A DNA stretch of 64,000 nt from an uncultured Methanocorpusculum sp. Lineage in GTDB: Archaea; Halobacteriota; Methanomicrobia; Methanomicrobiales; Methanocorpusculaceae. The notes beneath the pieces were generated by a model. That model searched no databases. It was not told where the DNA came from and saw nothing but the letters and a program-made list of their open reading frames with translations. Shown one piece after another: positions 1 to 8,003 of this stretch. Location of the stretch: contig NZ_OY764081.1 of assembly GCF_963667985.1 (NCBI RefSeq), forward strand, positions 496,001 through 560,000, read 5' to 3'. Every line of letters starts with the position of its first letter. Position 1 is the stretch's first letter. Position numbers and translations under genes: made by a program.

Positions 1-204
1 TGCCTCGATCACCAGCCGATCCTGCTCCGGTTTCTCCGGCGGGAGTTTCACTTCCTTTGGCTGATGGATCTTCCGATAGGCGATCCCTGAGAGAACAAAG
101 TTCACGGCATCCTGATAACAGGACGTATCGTTCGTTTTCCCGCAGACGCCTGCGGCCGTGCAGCCGAGGTTTTTGGCGGTTTCTTCGCACTGCTGACAAA
201 ACAT
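1..204 (-). CDS. hcp: Hydroxylamine reductase / hybrid cluster protein, N-terminal part
   Basis: Partial: the first 68 residues are present and the gene continues past the left edge. The start MFCQQCEETAKN with Cys3, Cys6, Cys15 and Cys21 is the N-terminal iron-sulfur cluster motif (CxxC-x8-C-x5-C) of hybrid cluster proteins. The family reduces hydroxylamine or NO in vitro and is tied to nitrosative/oxidative stress in anaerobes; which role applies here cannot be told. The ATG is preceded by an AGGAG ribosome site and by a TATA-like box about 60 bases upstream. Confidence 0.93.
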   Translation of the reverse strand, partial: MFCQQCEETAKNLGCTAAGVCGKTNDTSCYQDAVNFVLSGIAYRKIHQPKEVKLPPEKPEQDRLVIEA

Positions 205-262
205 TCTGATCTCCTCTCTGCTCAATTCATGAGCTTTCGATATGTGAGAGATGGCGCGCGAA

Positions 263-272
263 GTATATATAG
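263..272 (-). promoter_or_regulatory. TATA box for hcp
   Basis: CTATATATAC on the minus strand, about 60 bases before the hcp start, followed by GAGAGGAGAT just upstream of the ATG. The expected start site would lie near 238, giving a leader of about 35 bases. Position and sequence suit an archaeal promoter; no experimental support. Confidence 0.5.
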
Positions 273-355
273 ATTCACCATGGCGAAAAAATGAACGGCA
301 AATCAAACAATTTGTTAAAAACAGCGAACAAAAAATAGATTTGAGATTCGAGCCA

Positions 356-1027
356 TCACTCGGCGTGCTGATCCGAAGCACGGAACCGGGGAGCGTCAAA
401 GAGAGGCGTATCGAAGAGATCCACCGGTCCGGAAAGCCTTCCGTCACATAGCGAAAAACCGAGTCCGACCACCGGGATGACGGTTGTCCGAACATTCGAC
501 GAATCGCAGAGACTCACAGGGCATACGCCCTGCTGGTTTACACCGCGGCGAGCGAACCTCTCGCAGAACGCCGCAACGGACGGGAACTCGCCCTCGGCAC
601 GTGCGAGGAGGAGAACGCCGTCCGCGATACAGGCATCGTCAGAGTCCCGTCCGGGGGTCAGGACCTCGCCCCATGGCATGACGTCTGAACCGGCGAGAAA
701 CAGCAGAAACGGCTCGTTTGCCCGCTCCGGGATCGTCATCCGGCAGACCGACACCGGGGCGGCATCGCAGAACAGGTGCCGTTTTTGTGCGAGCTCCTCG
801 GCTGCGGAGAAGACCGCGGCGATAAGCGTGTCCGGCAGGACGTCCGGATCATGGACCGCGACCAGGACCAGCCGGTCGGCAGTGTGGGTCACGAACGAGT
901 CGGTGAGGATCCCGCCTTCCGCCTTTTTGAGCATCTTTGCCGCCGTCTGGAGGATGTCGGGGAAGACCCGGGTCGTTCCGCATACCCCGCCGACCGGCTT
1001 TGCAAAGACCGAGACTGTCGTGTGCAT
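356..1027 (-). CDS. Catalytically eroded homologue of archaeal FBP aldolase/phosphatase
   Basis: 223 residues. The N-terminus (MHTTVSVFAKPVGG, then VTHTADRLVLVAVHD) and the C-terminus (VVGLGFSLCDGRLSGPVDLFD) align with the two ends of the bifunctional archaeal fructose-1,6-bisphosphate aldolase/phosphatase, which is normally about 360-380 residues. Metal ligands known in that family are changed: Asp11 is Pro11, His18 is Thr18, and the Asp-Asp pair after the THxGD motif is Asp51-Arg52. The GAGQDL and SDAFSGN blocks are missing. It starts 3 bases after the stop of the class I FBPase gene, so the two are surely co-transcribed. Catalysis looks impossible; a regulatory or structural role is inference. 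Confidence 0.7.
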   Translation of the reverse strand: MHTTVSVFAKPVGGVCGTTRVFPDILQTAAKMLKKAEGGILTDSFVTHTADRLVLVAVHDPDVLPDTLIAAVFSAAEELAQKRHLFCDAAPVSVCRMTIPERANEPFLLFLAGSDVMPWGEVLTPGRDSDDACIADGVLLLARAEGEFPSVAAFCERFARRGVNQQGVCPVSLCDSSNVRTTVIPVVGLGFSLCDGRLSGPVDLFDTPLFDAPRFRASDQHAE

Positions 1028-1029
1028 GT

Positions 1030-1914
1030 TCAGCGAATCGCCTCGATTTTCGCGATCATCCCTTTACTGCCGACATACACGGGCGTCCTCTGGTGGACCT
1101 TTGTTGGGACGATCTCCAGGGTCGAAGACTCGCCGTTCGAGACTGCCCCTCCTGCCTGGACCGCGAGGAAACCGATCGGATTGATCTCGAAGACCAGCCG
1201 GAGTTTTCCGGAAGCGGACTTCTTCGTCGCCGGATAGGCATACACGCCACCGTACTCCAGAATCTGGTGGAAGTCGGCCACGAAAGAGCCGGAGTACCGG
1301 TTCTTTCCGCCTTCGCATTCGATCTCATTCATGTACTGAATGTGTTTCTCGGTCCACTCGGGCCGCAGACCGCCGCTTCCGCAGAGCGTTCCTTCCGGGA
1401 TCCTCACATTCTCTTTTAAGAGAACGTAGGTGCCGTCCTCATTCATCGCAAAAATCGAGACCCCGTTTCCAAGCGAGATCGTCAGCGTCGTCAGCGGGCC
1501 ATACAGCATATAGAATGCGGCGCGAAGCTGGTTCCCCGCCTGAAGAATATCGCCTTCATAGACCCCGACGATCGTCCCGACGGTCAGATTTACCTTGATC
1601 AGCGAGGAGCCGTCGAGGGGGTCCATCACGACCGAATATTTTGCAGAAGGAGACATCACGGTGATATCCTCCTGCTCTTCGGAAGCAACGGCACGGACTA
1701 ACCCGCTTTCCTGGAGAACGGACGTGATCCGGGTATCCGCCCAGGTGTCCATCTCGGCCTGATCCTCGCCGGAAGAGTTCGTGGAGCCCGCATAATTCTG
1801 GTTGCTTATAAACGCGGAACGGATCGGTCCTGCCTGATCCACGATCATCATGATTATTTTTCCCAAATCCTCAGGGGCATGTGAGGCGGAAAGATACTCC
1901 TGCAAGGTTTTCAT
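1030..1914 (-). CDS. fbp: Class I fructose-1,6-bisphosphatase
   Basis: 294 residues. Removes the 1-phosphate of fructose 1,6-bisphosphate in gluconeogenesis in the cytosol. The metal-binding motif DPLDGSS lies at about residues 98-104, with the acidic ASEEQED stretch at 77-83, as in class I (bacterial/eukaryotic type) enzymes. An open frame extends about 60 codons further upstream, but that part is not FBPase-like and MKTLQEYLS is the natural start. It forms an operon with the eroded FBPA/P homologue just downstream, so this enzyme probably carries the phosphatase activity. Confidence 0.93.
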   Translation of the reverse strand: MKTLQEYLSASHAPEDLGKIIMMIVDQAGPIRSAFISNQNYAGSTNSSGEDQAEMDTWADTRITSVLQESGLVRAVASEEQEDITVMSPSAKYSVVMDPLDGSSLIKVNLTVGTIVGVYEGDILQAGNQLRAAFYMLYGPLTTLTISLGNGVSIFAMNEDGTYVLLKENVRIPEGTLCGSGGLRPEWTEKHIQYMNEIECEGGKNRYSGSFVADFHQILEYGGVYAYPATKKSASGKLRLVFEINPIGFLAVQAGGAVSNGESSTLEIVPTKVHQRTPVYVGSKGMIAKIEAIR

Positions 1915-2017
1915 AGTATCTATGATATGCGTGCTGGAGGCAAAAAAACGTATCCTGAACGAAGGAACGAAACCAAAAAGTGTGCTTCTCGCCCGGGGGA
2001 TCGAGATCTGTGGAAAG

Positions 2018-2062
2018 AAAAAAAAATGCCGCCGGGTTGTCAGGACACGGTCCTGAGGCGGC
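2018..2062 (-). terminator. Hairpin plus U-tract terminator after the lipoprotein gene
   Basis: On the minus strand GCCGCC and TCAGGAC pair with GTCCTGA and GGCGGC (2028-2062), followed after one base by nine T (2018-2026). This closely resembles an intrinsic terminator and separates the lipoprotein gene at 2078-2764 from fbp. Confidence 0.7.
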
Positions 2063-2077
2063 AGAAATGGGCCTGGC

Positions 2078-2764
2078 TTATGCCAGCACTTCGGAGACAA
2101 CGACGGACCACTCGCCGTCGCAGATCACATTGAGTAGATAGTTGCCGGACTTGGTGATTGGGACAACGAGCGTGTCATTGTAGGTTCCAAGGTGGTAGGC
2201 AAGCGGCTCTTCGAAGGTGTTCGTTTTGTCCATGACCGGGTTGCCGTCATAATCCATCAGGCAGACTCCAATTGCGGTGTTGTTCGTCGCTTTGATCGCA
2301 AAGGAGACGTTGCCTTCATTGATCATGAAGAAAGGCGTGGCTGCATTCCCGATACCGGTAAAGGTCTGGGGCGGGACGCCGTCGATCTGCTGCGGGAAGG
2401 CAAACTCTGCTTTCCAGTCGCCGGTTGCATTGATCACCAGCGTCGGATTGGCGTCGGTCAGCAGAGCATAGGTCCAGACCCATCCGTCTGCGGTTTTGGC
2501 AGCTGCTACCGCGGCGTCGGTGTATCTTCCCTCAATAAAGGTTTCTGTCTCTTTCGTTTCAACAGAGACGGCGGTGATATTGGCCTGGGTTATGGTGACA
2601 GTATAAACGCCGGCAGGGAGTTCGGTTGCGATGCTTTCGTTTCCGGTCCCGGAAAACGAGGTGCCGGGCGTTGTAGTGGGGGTTCCAACGCAGCCTGCCG
2701 TGATGACCAGGCCGACAAGGGCCAGAGCCAGCAGAAGCGCCGGAAATGTGAAGGTCTTTCTCAT
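2078..2764 (-). CDS. Predicted lipoprotein, function unknown
   Basis: 228 residues. A basic start (MRK), a hydrophobic stretch of about 17 residues and the lipobox VITAGC (Cys25) predict a lipid-anchored surface protein. The rest is Thr/Asn/Gly rich with several N-x-S/T sequons and looks like a beta-rich extracellular domain with a Cys pair (VGVCLMD, LNVICDGEW). No enzyme motif was recognised. It is a single gene ending in a strong hairpin terminator. Confidence 0.75.
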   Translation of the reverse strand: MRKTFTFPALLLALALVGLVITAGCVGTPTTTPGTSFSGTGNESIATELPAGVYTVTITQANITAVSVETKETETFIEGRYTDAAVAAAKTADGWVWTYALLTDANPTLVINATGDWKAEFAFPQQIDGVPPQTFTGIGNAATPFFMINEGNVSFAIKATNNTAIGVCLMDYDGNPVMDKTNTFEEPLAYHLGTYNDTLVVPITKSGNYLLNVICDGEWSVVVSEVLA

Positions 2765-2858
2765 AGCGAGTATATCTGCTGGAAGAATATTTTAGAGTTT
2801 TGGAAATAATCTCCTGCCTTGGAGTGGCAAAAGATGTGGTAATAATGCATTTTAGGTG

Positions 2859-2881
2859 AAAAACGGGAAGATCCCGTTTTT
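2859..2881. terminator. Symmetric hairpin with A/T flanks
   Basis: AAAAACGGG, loop AAGAT, CCCGTTTTT. On the minus strand it directly follows the stop codon of the gene at 2880-3218 and ends in five T, so it should terminate that transcript. Confidence 0.6.
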
Positions 2882-3218
2882 AGACCCCGGCAGGAGTGGT
2901 ATCTCCGTCTGTATCCGGCGATTGGAGTGATTCATCGAATTCTGTTGGATCTTCGGTGTTCCTGAACCATGCTGCTATGTCCTCACTGACAGTGTCGGTC
3001 TCCTCGATCTCAATTAGATCATCTCTGAAGAAAGGACTCAATTCAGCATGTTCAGGGAGTTCCTGCTGAGTTGTGATACTGACATGCAGGATGTGGACAT
3101 CCCCATTGAATGGATTTTGCGCAGTAACACTGATCTCCTCCTCGTCGATTGCAGCGACGGGAATGATCAGACACATTGCTGCACACAATAGTGCCAGTAT
3201 TTTAGAGAGAGTATTCAT
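2880..3218 (-). CDS. Small secreted protein, function unknown
   Basis: 112 residues. A signal peptide is clear (MNTLSKILALLCAAMCLIIPVAA, cleavage near residue 23); the mature part is about 90 residues, strongly acidic, with no cysteine. No family was recognised. The upstream 250 bases contain A/T-rich direct and inverted repeats but no other gene until the tRNA-Leu. Confidence 0.6.
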   Translation of the reverse strand: MNTLSKILALLCAAMCLIIPVAAIDEEEISVTAQNPFNGDVHILHVSITTQQELPEHAELSPFFRDDLIEIEETDTVSEDIAAWFRNTEDPTEFDESLQSPDTDGDTTPAGV

Positions 3219-3312
3219 GATGTGTGGTTCCTGAGTGTTTACTGATTGTTTATTTGGTGTTTATTTACCGGTCTCCCGGCAATACTATTATTCAACGTAC
3301 TTGTAAATAATC

Positions 3313-3334
3313 TTTTACATTTTGTTTTGTAAAA
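3313..3334. repeat. Inverted repeat in the upstream region of the small secreted protein
   Basis: TTTTACA (3313-3319) and TGTAAAA (3328-3334) separated by 8 bases. It lies about 100 bases upstream of the start at 3218. It could be an operator or chance in an A/T-rich spacer. Confidence 0.3.
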
Positions 3335-3464
3335 TAGATATTTGTCGGAGCAGCCGTCCGTCAAAAAACACCGGACAAAGTGCCGTGATGAAGGAAATCA
3401 TTGCCGTGAAAAGAGGGCTCAAATGGGGAAAATCAGCTGAAAATACGATTCGGCAGAAGAGCAA

Positions 3465-3548
3465 TGCGAGGGAAGGGATTCGAACCCTTGAACTCCTAGA
3501 GACAGGGTCCTAAACCCTGCGCCGTTAACCTGGCTTGGCAACCCTCGC
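3465..3548 (-). tRNA. tRNA-Leu (UAG)
   Basis: 84 bases on the minus strand. The acceptor stem GCGAGGG/CCCTCGC closes perfectly, the anticodon stem CAGGG/CCCTG encloses the loop TTTAGGA (anticodon TAG), and the TTCGAAT loop and a long variable arm are present as expected for Leu. The discriminator is A; CCA is not encoded. Confidence 0.95.
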
Positions 3549-3625
3549 AATTTTGACTGTAACATATTGACAGGAAAGGAAAAATAACCTTCGCATTAAT
3601 CTAGGTGGATGAACAATAGTATTCT

Positions 3626-3778
3626 ATGGTAGTTCAGCACACATGCGGCTTTAAACGCGAGATATTCTGTCGGGAGTGCGGCACCGAACTGACCCTGGAC
3701 ACGCGGGGAAAACTCTACTGTCCCCGGTGCGGCCGGCGGCTTGCGATCCTCTGCCCCCACTGCGGAAAACTCTGGTAG
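3626..3778 (+). CDS. 50-residue zinc-ribbon protein
   Basis: MVVQHTCGFKREIFCRECG... with CxxC pairs at 15-18, 32-35 and 43-46 plus Cys7: two probable zinc knuckles in 50 residues. The density of CxxC pairs in a frame with a normal ATG and TAG argues that it is real. It converges on another zinc-ribbon gene, with only 9 bases between the stops. A nucleic-acid or protein-binding role is inference. Confidence 0.6.
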   Translation: MVVQHTCGFKREIFCRECGTELTLDTRGKLYCPRCGRRLAILCPHCGKLW

Positions 3779-3787
3779 AAACGGCCC

Positions 3788-4063
3788 TTACGCGGCCGGA
3801 CCGTTGAGCCATTCCATATACTTTTCCCGGATCAGGTCGACCTCTTCTCTTGTCAGGTCGAGCTGCCCGGTATGGGAAAGATACCGTTCCACTTCTTTTA
3901 TGAGCACCTCGGCCTCGGAGAAATCGTCCACCTCCAGATACACTGGCACATTCCGCACCGAGATCACTTCCCCGCAGACCGGGCAGAGCTTCCACTTTCC
4001 GTAATAGTCGGTGTAGGTAAACTGATGACAGCCTGGGCAGCGGATCACCCGATAGGTATTCAT
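3788..4063 (-). CDS. DUF1922-like zinc-ribbon protein
   Basis: 91 residues from MNTYRVIRCPGC. CxxC pairs (RCPGC, LCPVC) form a zinc ribbon like that of the small archaeal DUF1922 proteins, followed by an acidic helical tail (EAEVLIKEVERYLS). The inner ATG at 4063 is chosen because the family begins at this point; an in-frame ATG 11 codons upstream adds unrelated residues. Function unknown. A second DUF1922-type gene lies at 24945-25193. Confidence 0.65.
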   Translation of the reverse strand: MNTYRVIRCPGCHQFTYTDYYGKWKLCPVCGEVISVRNVPVYLEVDDFSEAEVLIKEVERYLSHTGQLDLTREEVDLIREKYMEWLNGPAA

Positions 4064-4158
4064 AGATAGTAATTGATGATTGGTGCAGAGAGTCAAAAAG
4101 ATTCCCCCGACATCTAAACCCGTGCTTTTATTATCCGGCAGGTAAATATGAAGAGTCT

Positions 4159-4896
4159 ATGTCAGTTCAGGTAACGGGAATTTCCGGAATCCCGCTCATT
4201 CAGAAAGGCGATGATCTCCCGGCAATAATCTGCAGAAATACCACCTTCGAAGACGAAGATATCCTTTGTATAGCATCAACGATCGTTTCGAAAGCAAAAG
4301 GGTATACCCGCGCTCTCGCAGATATCACCCCTTCGCCGGATGCCCTGCGGATCTCCGGCCTCACCAAAGAAGATCCCCGGTTCATCCAGGCGATCCTGGA
4401 TTCGTCCACCGAGATCATACAGGAGTATCCTTTTATCCTCTCCGAAGTCCCCTGCGGCCATGTAGGTGTGCGCGCCGGTGTGGACAATAGTAATATTGAA
4501 GGCGAAAATATCATCATCCTTCCAAAAGACCCCTCGGCCGAATGCAGAGAGATCAGAGAATCGATCAAAAAGATCACGGGAAAGAATGTCGGCGTTATTG
4601 TGACCGACACCTGCGGAAGGGCATTCCGCCGCGGTCAGTGCGGAAACGCAATCGGCTGGGCAGGAATGACCGCGATCCGTGACTTCCGCGGCGACCATGA
4701 CCTGTTCGGTCTGGAACTCGAGATCACGGAAGAGGCGGTCGTCGATGAGATCGCCGCATTCTCCAACTTCATTATGGGAGAGAGCAACAACGGGATCCCG
4801 GCCGTGAAGTTTTCCGGCTGCGGCACCTGGAAAGGCCATGACTCGCTCTACTTCACCAAAGAAGAAGACCTGATCAGAAAGGCTATGAAACGATAA
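4159..4896 (+). CDS. cofE: Coenzyme F420-0:L-glutamate ligase
   Basis: 245 residues. Adds gamma-linked glutamates to F420-0 with GTP in F420 biosynthesis. The family's blocks are present in order: GDDL (17-20), TIVSKAKG, NSNIEG, then TDTCGRAFRRGQ and the DLFGLELE / MGES block near the C-terminus. It is directly followed by a HisA-like gene, tmk and a second CofE-family gene. This copy keeps the GRxFRRG motif, so it is the likely F420 ligase. Confidence 0.92.
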   Translation: MSVQVTGISGIPLIQKGDDLPAIICRNTTFEDEDILCIASTIVSKAKGYTRALADITPSPDALRISGLTKEDPRFIQAILDSSTEIIQEYPFILSEVPCGHVGVRAGVDNSNIEGENIIILPKDPSAECREIRESIKKITGKNVGVIVTDTCGRAFRRGQCGNAIGWAGMTAIRDFRGDHDLFGLELEITEEAVVDEIAAFSNFIMGESNNGIPAVKFSGCGTWKGHDSLYFTKEEDLIRKAMKR

Positions 4897-5562
4897 ATGA
4901 AGGTCATTCTCGCAATGGACCTGATGGACGGGTATGTCGTCCACGGGAAAAGCGGCAACCGGGATCAGTACAAGCCCCTGACCTGGGGGCTTTCCCCCTC
5001 GGCCGAGCCGCTGTCGTATCTTTCGGTGATGAAGCCGAAGTACGCATACGTGGCCGATCTCGACCGGATCGGGATGTGCGGCGATCACACCGAGACGATC
5101 CTGCGACTCGCATCGATCCCGGAGAAGCTCTGGGTCGACAGGGGATGCAGTATCCCGGAGGAGTATCTCCCGGGGGTTGCGAACATCGTCGGGACGGAAA
5201 CGGCTGATGCTCCTTTCGAAGAGTTCACCGGCGGATATCTCAGTGTCGATGTAAAGGACGGAAAGGTCATCCCCGACGGGCTTGACCCGGTCGAGGTGAT
5301 CCGCGAGGCCGACAAATACGCGTTTGACGGGATCATTCTCCTGAACATCTCCTCGGTCGGTACCGAATCCGGGATCAATGTGGATTTTGCACAGCGGATC
5401 CGGGCGGCAACGAAAAAAACGCTCCTCTACGGAGGAGGGGTGAACACGATTGAAGATCTTCGCACCCTCTGCGATGCGGGATATGACGGCGTGATCATCT
5501 CGACTTCCGTTCACAAAGGAAAGATCCCGCTGGAAATCATGCAGGAGGGAACATTTTGCTGA
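4897..5562 (+). CDS. HisA/HisF-family TIM-barrel protein
   Basis: 221 residues. Starts MKVILAMDLMDGYVVHGKSG, the beta1 phosphosugar motif of HisA; LLYGGGVNTIEDL and DGVIISTSVHKG match the phosphate-binding strands 7 and 8. It is the archaeal HisA-like group rather than true HisA, as it lies with F420 genes and not with his genes. Its substrate is not known. It starts directly after the cofE stop and overlaps tmk by 7 bases, so it is translationally linked. Confidence 0.75.
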   Translation: MKVILAMDLMDGYVVHGKSGNRDQYKPLTWGLSPSAEPLSYLSVMKPKYAYVADLDRIGMCGDHTETILRLASIPEKLWVDRGCSIPEEYLPGVANIVGTETADAPFEEFTGGYLSVDVKDGKVIPDGLDPVEVIREADKYAFDGIILLNISSVGTESGINVDFAQRIRAATKKTLLYGGGVNTIEDLRTLCDAGYDGVIISTSVHKGKIPLEIMQEGTFC

Positions 5563-6152
5563 TCACCCTTGAGGGGATCGACGGAGCGGGAAAATCCACG
5601 CTCTATGAAGGTCTCAAAACACGGCTCCAGGATCTCGAACCTGTCTTCACCAAAGAGCCGGGCAGCCCTCTCGTGAATTCGGCGGTCCGTCGTGAGATCG
5701 GGGCGAACAGGGATCCGTTCGCGGAGGCCACGCTTTTTGTTGCGGACCATGCGGCCCATCTGGCTCAGGTCGTGCTTCCGGCGCTCGAAGAAAAGAAACC
5801 GGTCATCTCCGACCGATACTCAGACAGCAGGTTTGCCTACCAGCAGGTCTCGCTCGTTGGGGTCGTGCCGGATCCAAAAGCATGGCTCACCGCGGTACAT
5901 GCAGGCTGGTCGGTCCGTCCCGATCTGACGATCCTTCTTTTGATCTCTCCCGAAACGGCAATGAACCGGCTTCACGGGAGACCTGGAAAGGAGCACTTCG
6001 AGGACCCGGCGTTTCTCGAGGAAGTCCAGAAACGATATCTTGAACGGGTAACCGAGGACCCCGAACGCTTCCTTCTGATCGACGCCGCCCAGGAGCCGGA
6101 AACGATCCTTGACTTCGTCGAGAAGAGCATTCGGGCACTTCCCCGACAGTGA
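5556..6152 (+). CDS. tmk: Thymidylate kinase
   Basis: 198 residues. Phosphorylates dTMP to dTDP. P-loop GIDGAGKST at residues 7-15, the DRYSDSRFAYQ motif and an Arg-containing lid region are present. The start is TTG at 5556, fixed by the GGAGG ribosome site 7 bases upstream and by the alignment of MLITLEGIDG with the family start; it overlaps the HisA-like gene. Confidence 0.93.
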   Translation: MLITLEGIDGAGKSTLYEGLKTRLQDLEPVFTKEPGSPLVNSAVRREIGANRDPFAEATLFVADHAAHLAQVVLPALEEKKPVISDRYSDSRFAYQQVSLVGVVPDPKAWLTAVHAGWSVRPDLTILLLISPETAMNRLHGRPGKEHFEDPAFLEEVQKRYLERVTEDPERFLLIDAAQEPETILDFVEKSIRALPRQ

Positions 6153-6191
6153 CCTTTTTTCCATACGAAAGCTGATAAGAGTACAGGACGT

Positions 6192-6965
6192 ATGTATCCC
6201 CACATGTCGGGTTTCTTTTCCGTTTACGGGATTTCCACAGGACTGCTCGTATCCGGCGACGATATAATTGACCGGGTCATCAGTTCTCTGAAAGACACCG
6301 AGGCTAAATCAATAGAAAACGGCGACATTCTGCTTTTTGCCGAGTCGCCGCTCTCCACCACCGAAGGCCGCAATATCAGGCTGGACGACATAACACCGTC
6401 CGCCGAGGCATACCGGCTTTCGGAGAAGTATCATCTCGACGCCCGGCTTGCCGAGGTCGTCATCCAGGAAAGCGATACGATCGTCGGCGGTGTCCCGGGA
6501 TACCTCCTTGCCGGAAAATGGGACCTTATCCTCCCGAACGCCGGCGTGGACGAGTCAAACGCCCCGGACGGGTGGGTCACCCGCCTCCCGGCCGATCCGG
6601 AAGCAAGCGCCAAACGACTGCGTGAAGAGATCAGGGAACGGACCGGAAAAGATACCGCGGTCATCATCATCGATTCAAGGACCCATTCGATGCGCCTTGG
6701 CGTATCGGGGGTCGCCATCGGCTGCTCCGGGATCCAGCCGATCTCGGACGAGCGGGGGAAACCCGACCTTTACGGAAACAAACTGCAGGTCACAAGAAGG
6801 GCGATCGCCGACTCTCTCGCCTCGACCGCCGAACTTCTGATGGGAGAGGCCTCAGAGGGAGTCCCGGTCGTACTTGTACGCGGATACCCGTACATCAGAT
6901 GCGAAAACTGCAGAATAGAGACGATATCCGCCAAAGAGGATCTCTTCCTCAATCTCGGCAAATAA
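6192..6965 (+). CDS. Second CofE-family protein (F420 gamma-glutamyl ligase-like)
   Basis: 257 residues. Clear CofE family: NAGVDESN, AIGCSGIQPISDERG, DLYGNKL and LLMGEASEGVPVVLVRG. The motif that reads D-T-x-GRxFRxG in CofE is DSRTHSMRLG here, so substrate binding should differ. It is a paralogue of the cofE gene 1.3 kb upstream and probably in the same operon. Annotation as F420-0 ligase by homology alone would be unsafe; ligation of glutamate or a similar acid to another cofactor is possible. Confidence 0.75.
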   Translation: MYPHMSGFFSVYGISTGLLVSGDDIIDRVISSLKDTEAKSIENGDILLFAESPLSTTEGRNIRLDDITPSAEAYRLSEKYHLDARLAEVVIQESDTIVGGVPGYLLAGKWDLILPNAGVDESNAPDGWVTRLPADPEASAKRLREEIRERTGKDTAVIIIDSRTHSMRLGVSGVAIGCSGIQPISDERGKPDLYGNKLQVTRRAIADSLASTAELLMGEASEGVPVVLVRGYPYIRCENCRIETISAKEDLFLNLGK

Positions 6966-6993
6966 TTTTTTTTGTAAATTTCGTAAAAAAAAG

Positions 6994-7371
6994 TTACTGG
7001 GCATCAGGAACGTCACCGCTGATTGCTTCCTGGATCTGCTTCTGGAGCTGCGCTGCTTTGGTGGTCATTGCCTTCTCCTGCTTGTCGAGAGAACCTATGC
7101 GGAGTTCAAGGGAGTCGACCTTCTCTTCGAGTTCCGCTTTGACGGCAGCCTTCTGTTTCTGGATCAGAATGGATCCAACGGCTGAATAAATGACGGAATC
7201 GTCTGCCGCGGCCTCGATCTCTTCAAGAGCACGCTTCGTTTCACGGAGCGTCATCTCATACTGCATTTTCTGGGACGATACCTGCTGAAGCTGCTGCTGG
7301 ATCTGCTGGAACATTCCAAGCTGCTGCTGGATCTGCGGCGGGATTCCCGCCGCCTGCTGGGGTGCTGTCAT
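6994..7371 (-). CDS. pfdB: Prefoldin subunit beta
   Basis: 125 residues. Two long helices with coiled-coil heptads (IQQQLGMFQQIQQQLQ and the C-terminal half) flank the beta hairpin DDSVIYSAVGSILIQKQ typical of beta-class prefoldins. It holds unfolded proteins for the thermosome. It is the last gene of the L15e-to-prefoldin superoperon, starting 3 bases after pcc1 stops. Confidence 0.95.
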   Translation of the reverse strand: MTAPQQAAGIPPQIQQQLGMFQQIQQQLQQVSSQKMQYEMTLRETKRALEEIEAAADDSVIYSAVGSILIQKQKAAVKAELEEKVDSLELRIGSLDKQEKAMTTKAAQLQKQIQEAISGDVPDAQ

Positions 7372-7374
7372 TTT

Positions 7375-7605
7375 TTACAACTCCAATACTTCGTGGGATA
7401 CATTAACCAACCGCAACCACATATTGAGGGACGCACGAAGAGACGCCGCATCCTCCGCTTCCACCTGGAGTGTCACGGAAGAGTCGCCGCAGGTGAGCCG
7501 CACGTTGGATTTTTCCCCCGGATCGCTGACGGTTTCCGGGGCGAGAACTTCATACAGTTTTGCTGCAAACGGGGTTTCAAAGACAAAACATGCTGCGTGG
7601 TTCAT
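7375..7605 (-). CDS. pcc1: KEOPS complex subunit Pcc1
   Basis: 76 residues. The fold motif FVFETPFAAKLYEVLAPE followed by VTLQVEAEDAASLRASLNMWLRLV is that of Pcc1, the dimerising subunit of KEOPS, which makes t6A in tRNA. The start MNHAAC is set by an ATGA overlap with the Brix gene; a longer frame begins inside that gene and is unlikely. Its place between Brix and prefoldin beta is the usual archaeal order. Confidence 0.85.
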   Translation of the reverse strand: MNHAACFVFETPFAAKLYEVLAPETVSDPGEKSNVRLTCGDSSVTLQVEAEDAASLRASLNMWLRLVNVSHEVLEL

Positions 7606-8003
7606 ACCATGACCTGCAGGACATACTGCCTTTTCTGGGTGCCGCAAAAAACGATAGGACCGTCGGCATTCTCATCATAGGTGATGGGAACATGCGGCGA
7701 AAGGTAATCGAACAACTCCTTTTCCCGGGTGAAAAACCCTTTGGCAAAGATGCCGGTACGTTCGGATTCGGTGACCTTGGTTATCAGCATGGAAAAGACG
7801 AGAGAGTCGTTGACCATCAGATCGAAGACGGGACCTTGCCGTTTTGAACCCGACAGAAAAATAACGCGGGGGTCATCCCCCCCTATATCATGAACTCCAG
7901 CTTTCCCGCGCTGAACAAACGGAAAGTCCAGAGCAAAGGCGATCTCCTTTGCCAGTTTGCGGACTTCCGGAGCCGGTTTGCGCGATGAAGTTACAATTGT
8001 CAT
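7602..8003 (-). CDS. Brix-domain ribosome biogenesis protein
   Basis: 133 residues. [21 protein letters not shown] is the typical archaeal Brix/Imp4-like start. The protein is the short single-domain archaeal form, thought to act in rRNA processing or assembly. ATGA overlaps join it to rpo12 upstream and pcc1 downstream. Confidence 0.88.
   Translation of the reverse strand: MTIVTSSRKPAPEVRKLAKEIAFALDFPFVQRGKAGVHDIGGDDPRVIFLSGSKRQGPVFDLMVNDSLVFSMLITKVTESERTGIFAKGFFTREKELFDYLSPHVPITYDENADGPIVFCGTQKRQYVLQVMV

Noticed and set aside
251..451. 66-codon plus frame at the left end
   Set aside because: It covers the hcp promoter and the opposite strand of the FBPA/P-like gene; no ribosome site.
3322..3513. 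63-codon plus frame upstream of and into tRNA-Leu
   Set aside because: It reads through the antisense of the tRNA and has no ribosome site.
4276..5514. 412-codon frame on the strand opposite cofE and the HisA-like gene
   Set aside because: It is a mirror of two well-supported genes; its product has no recognisable motif and looks like a random Asp/Arg-rich sequence.
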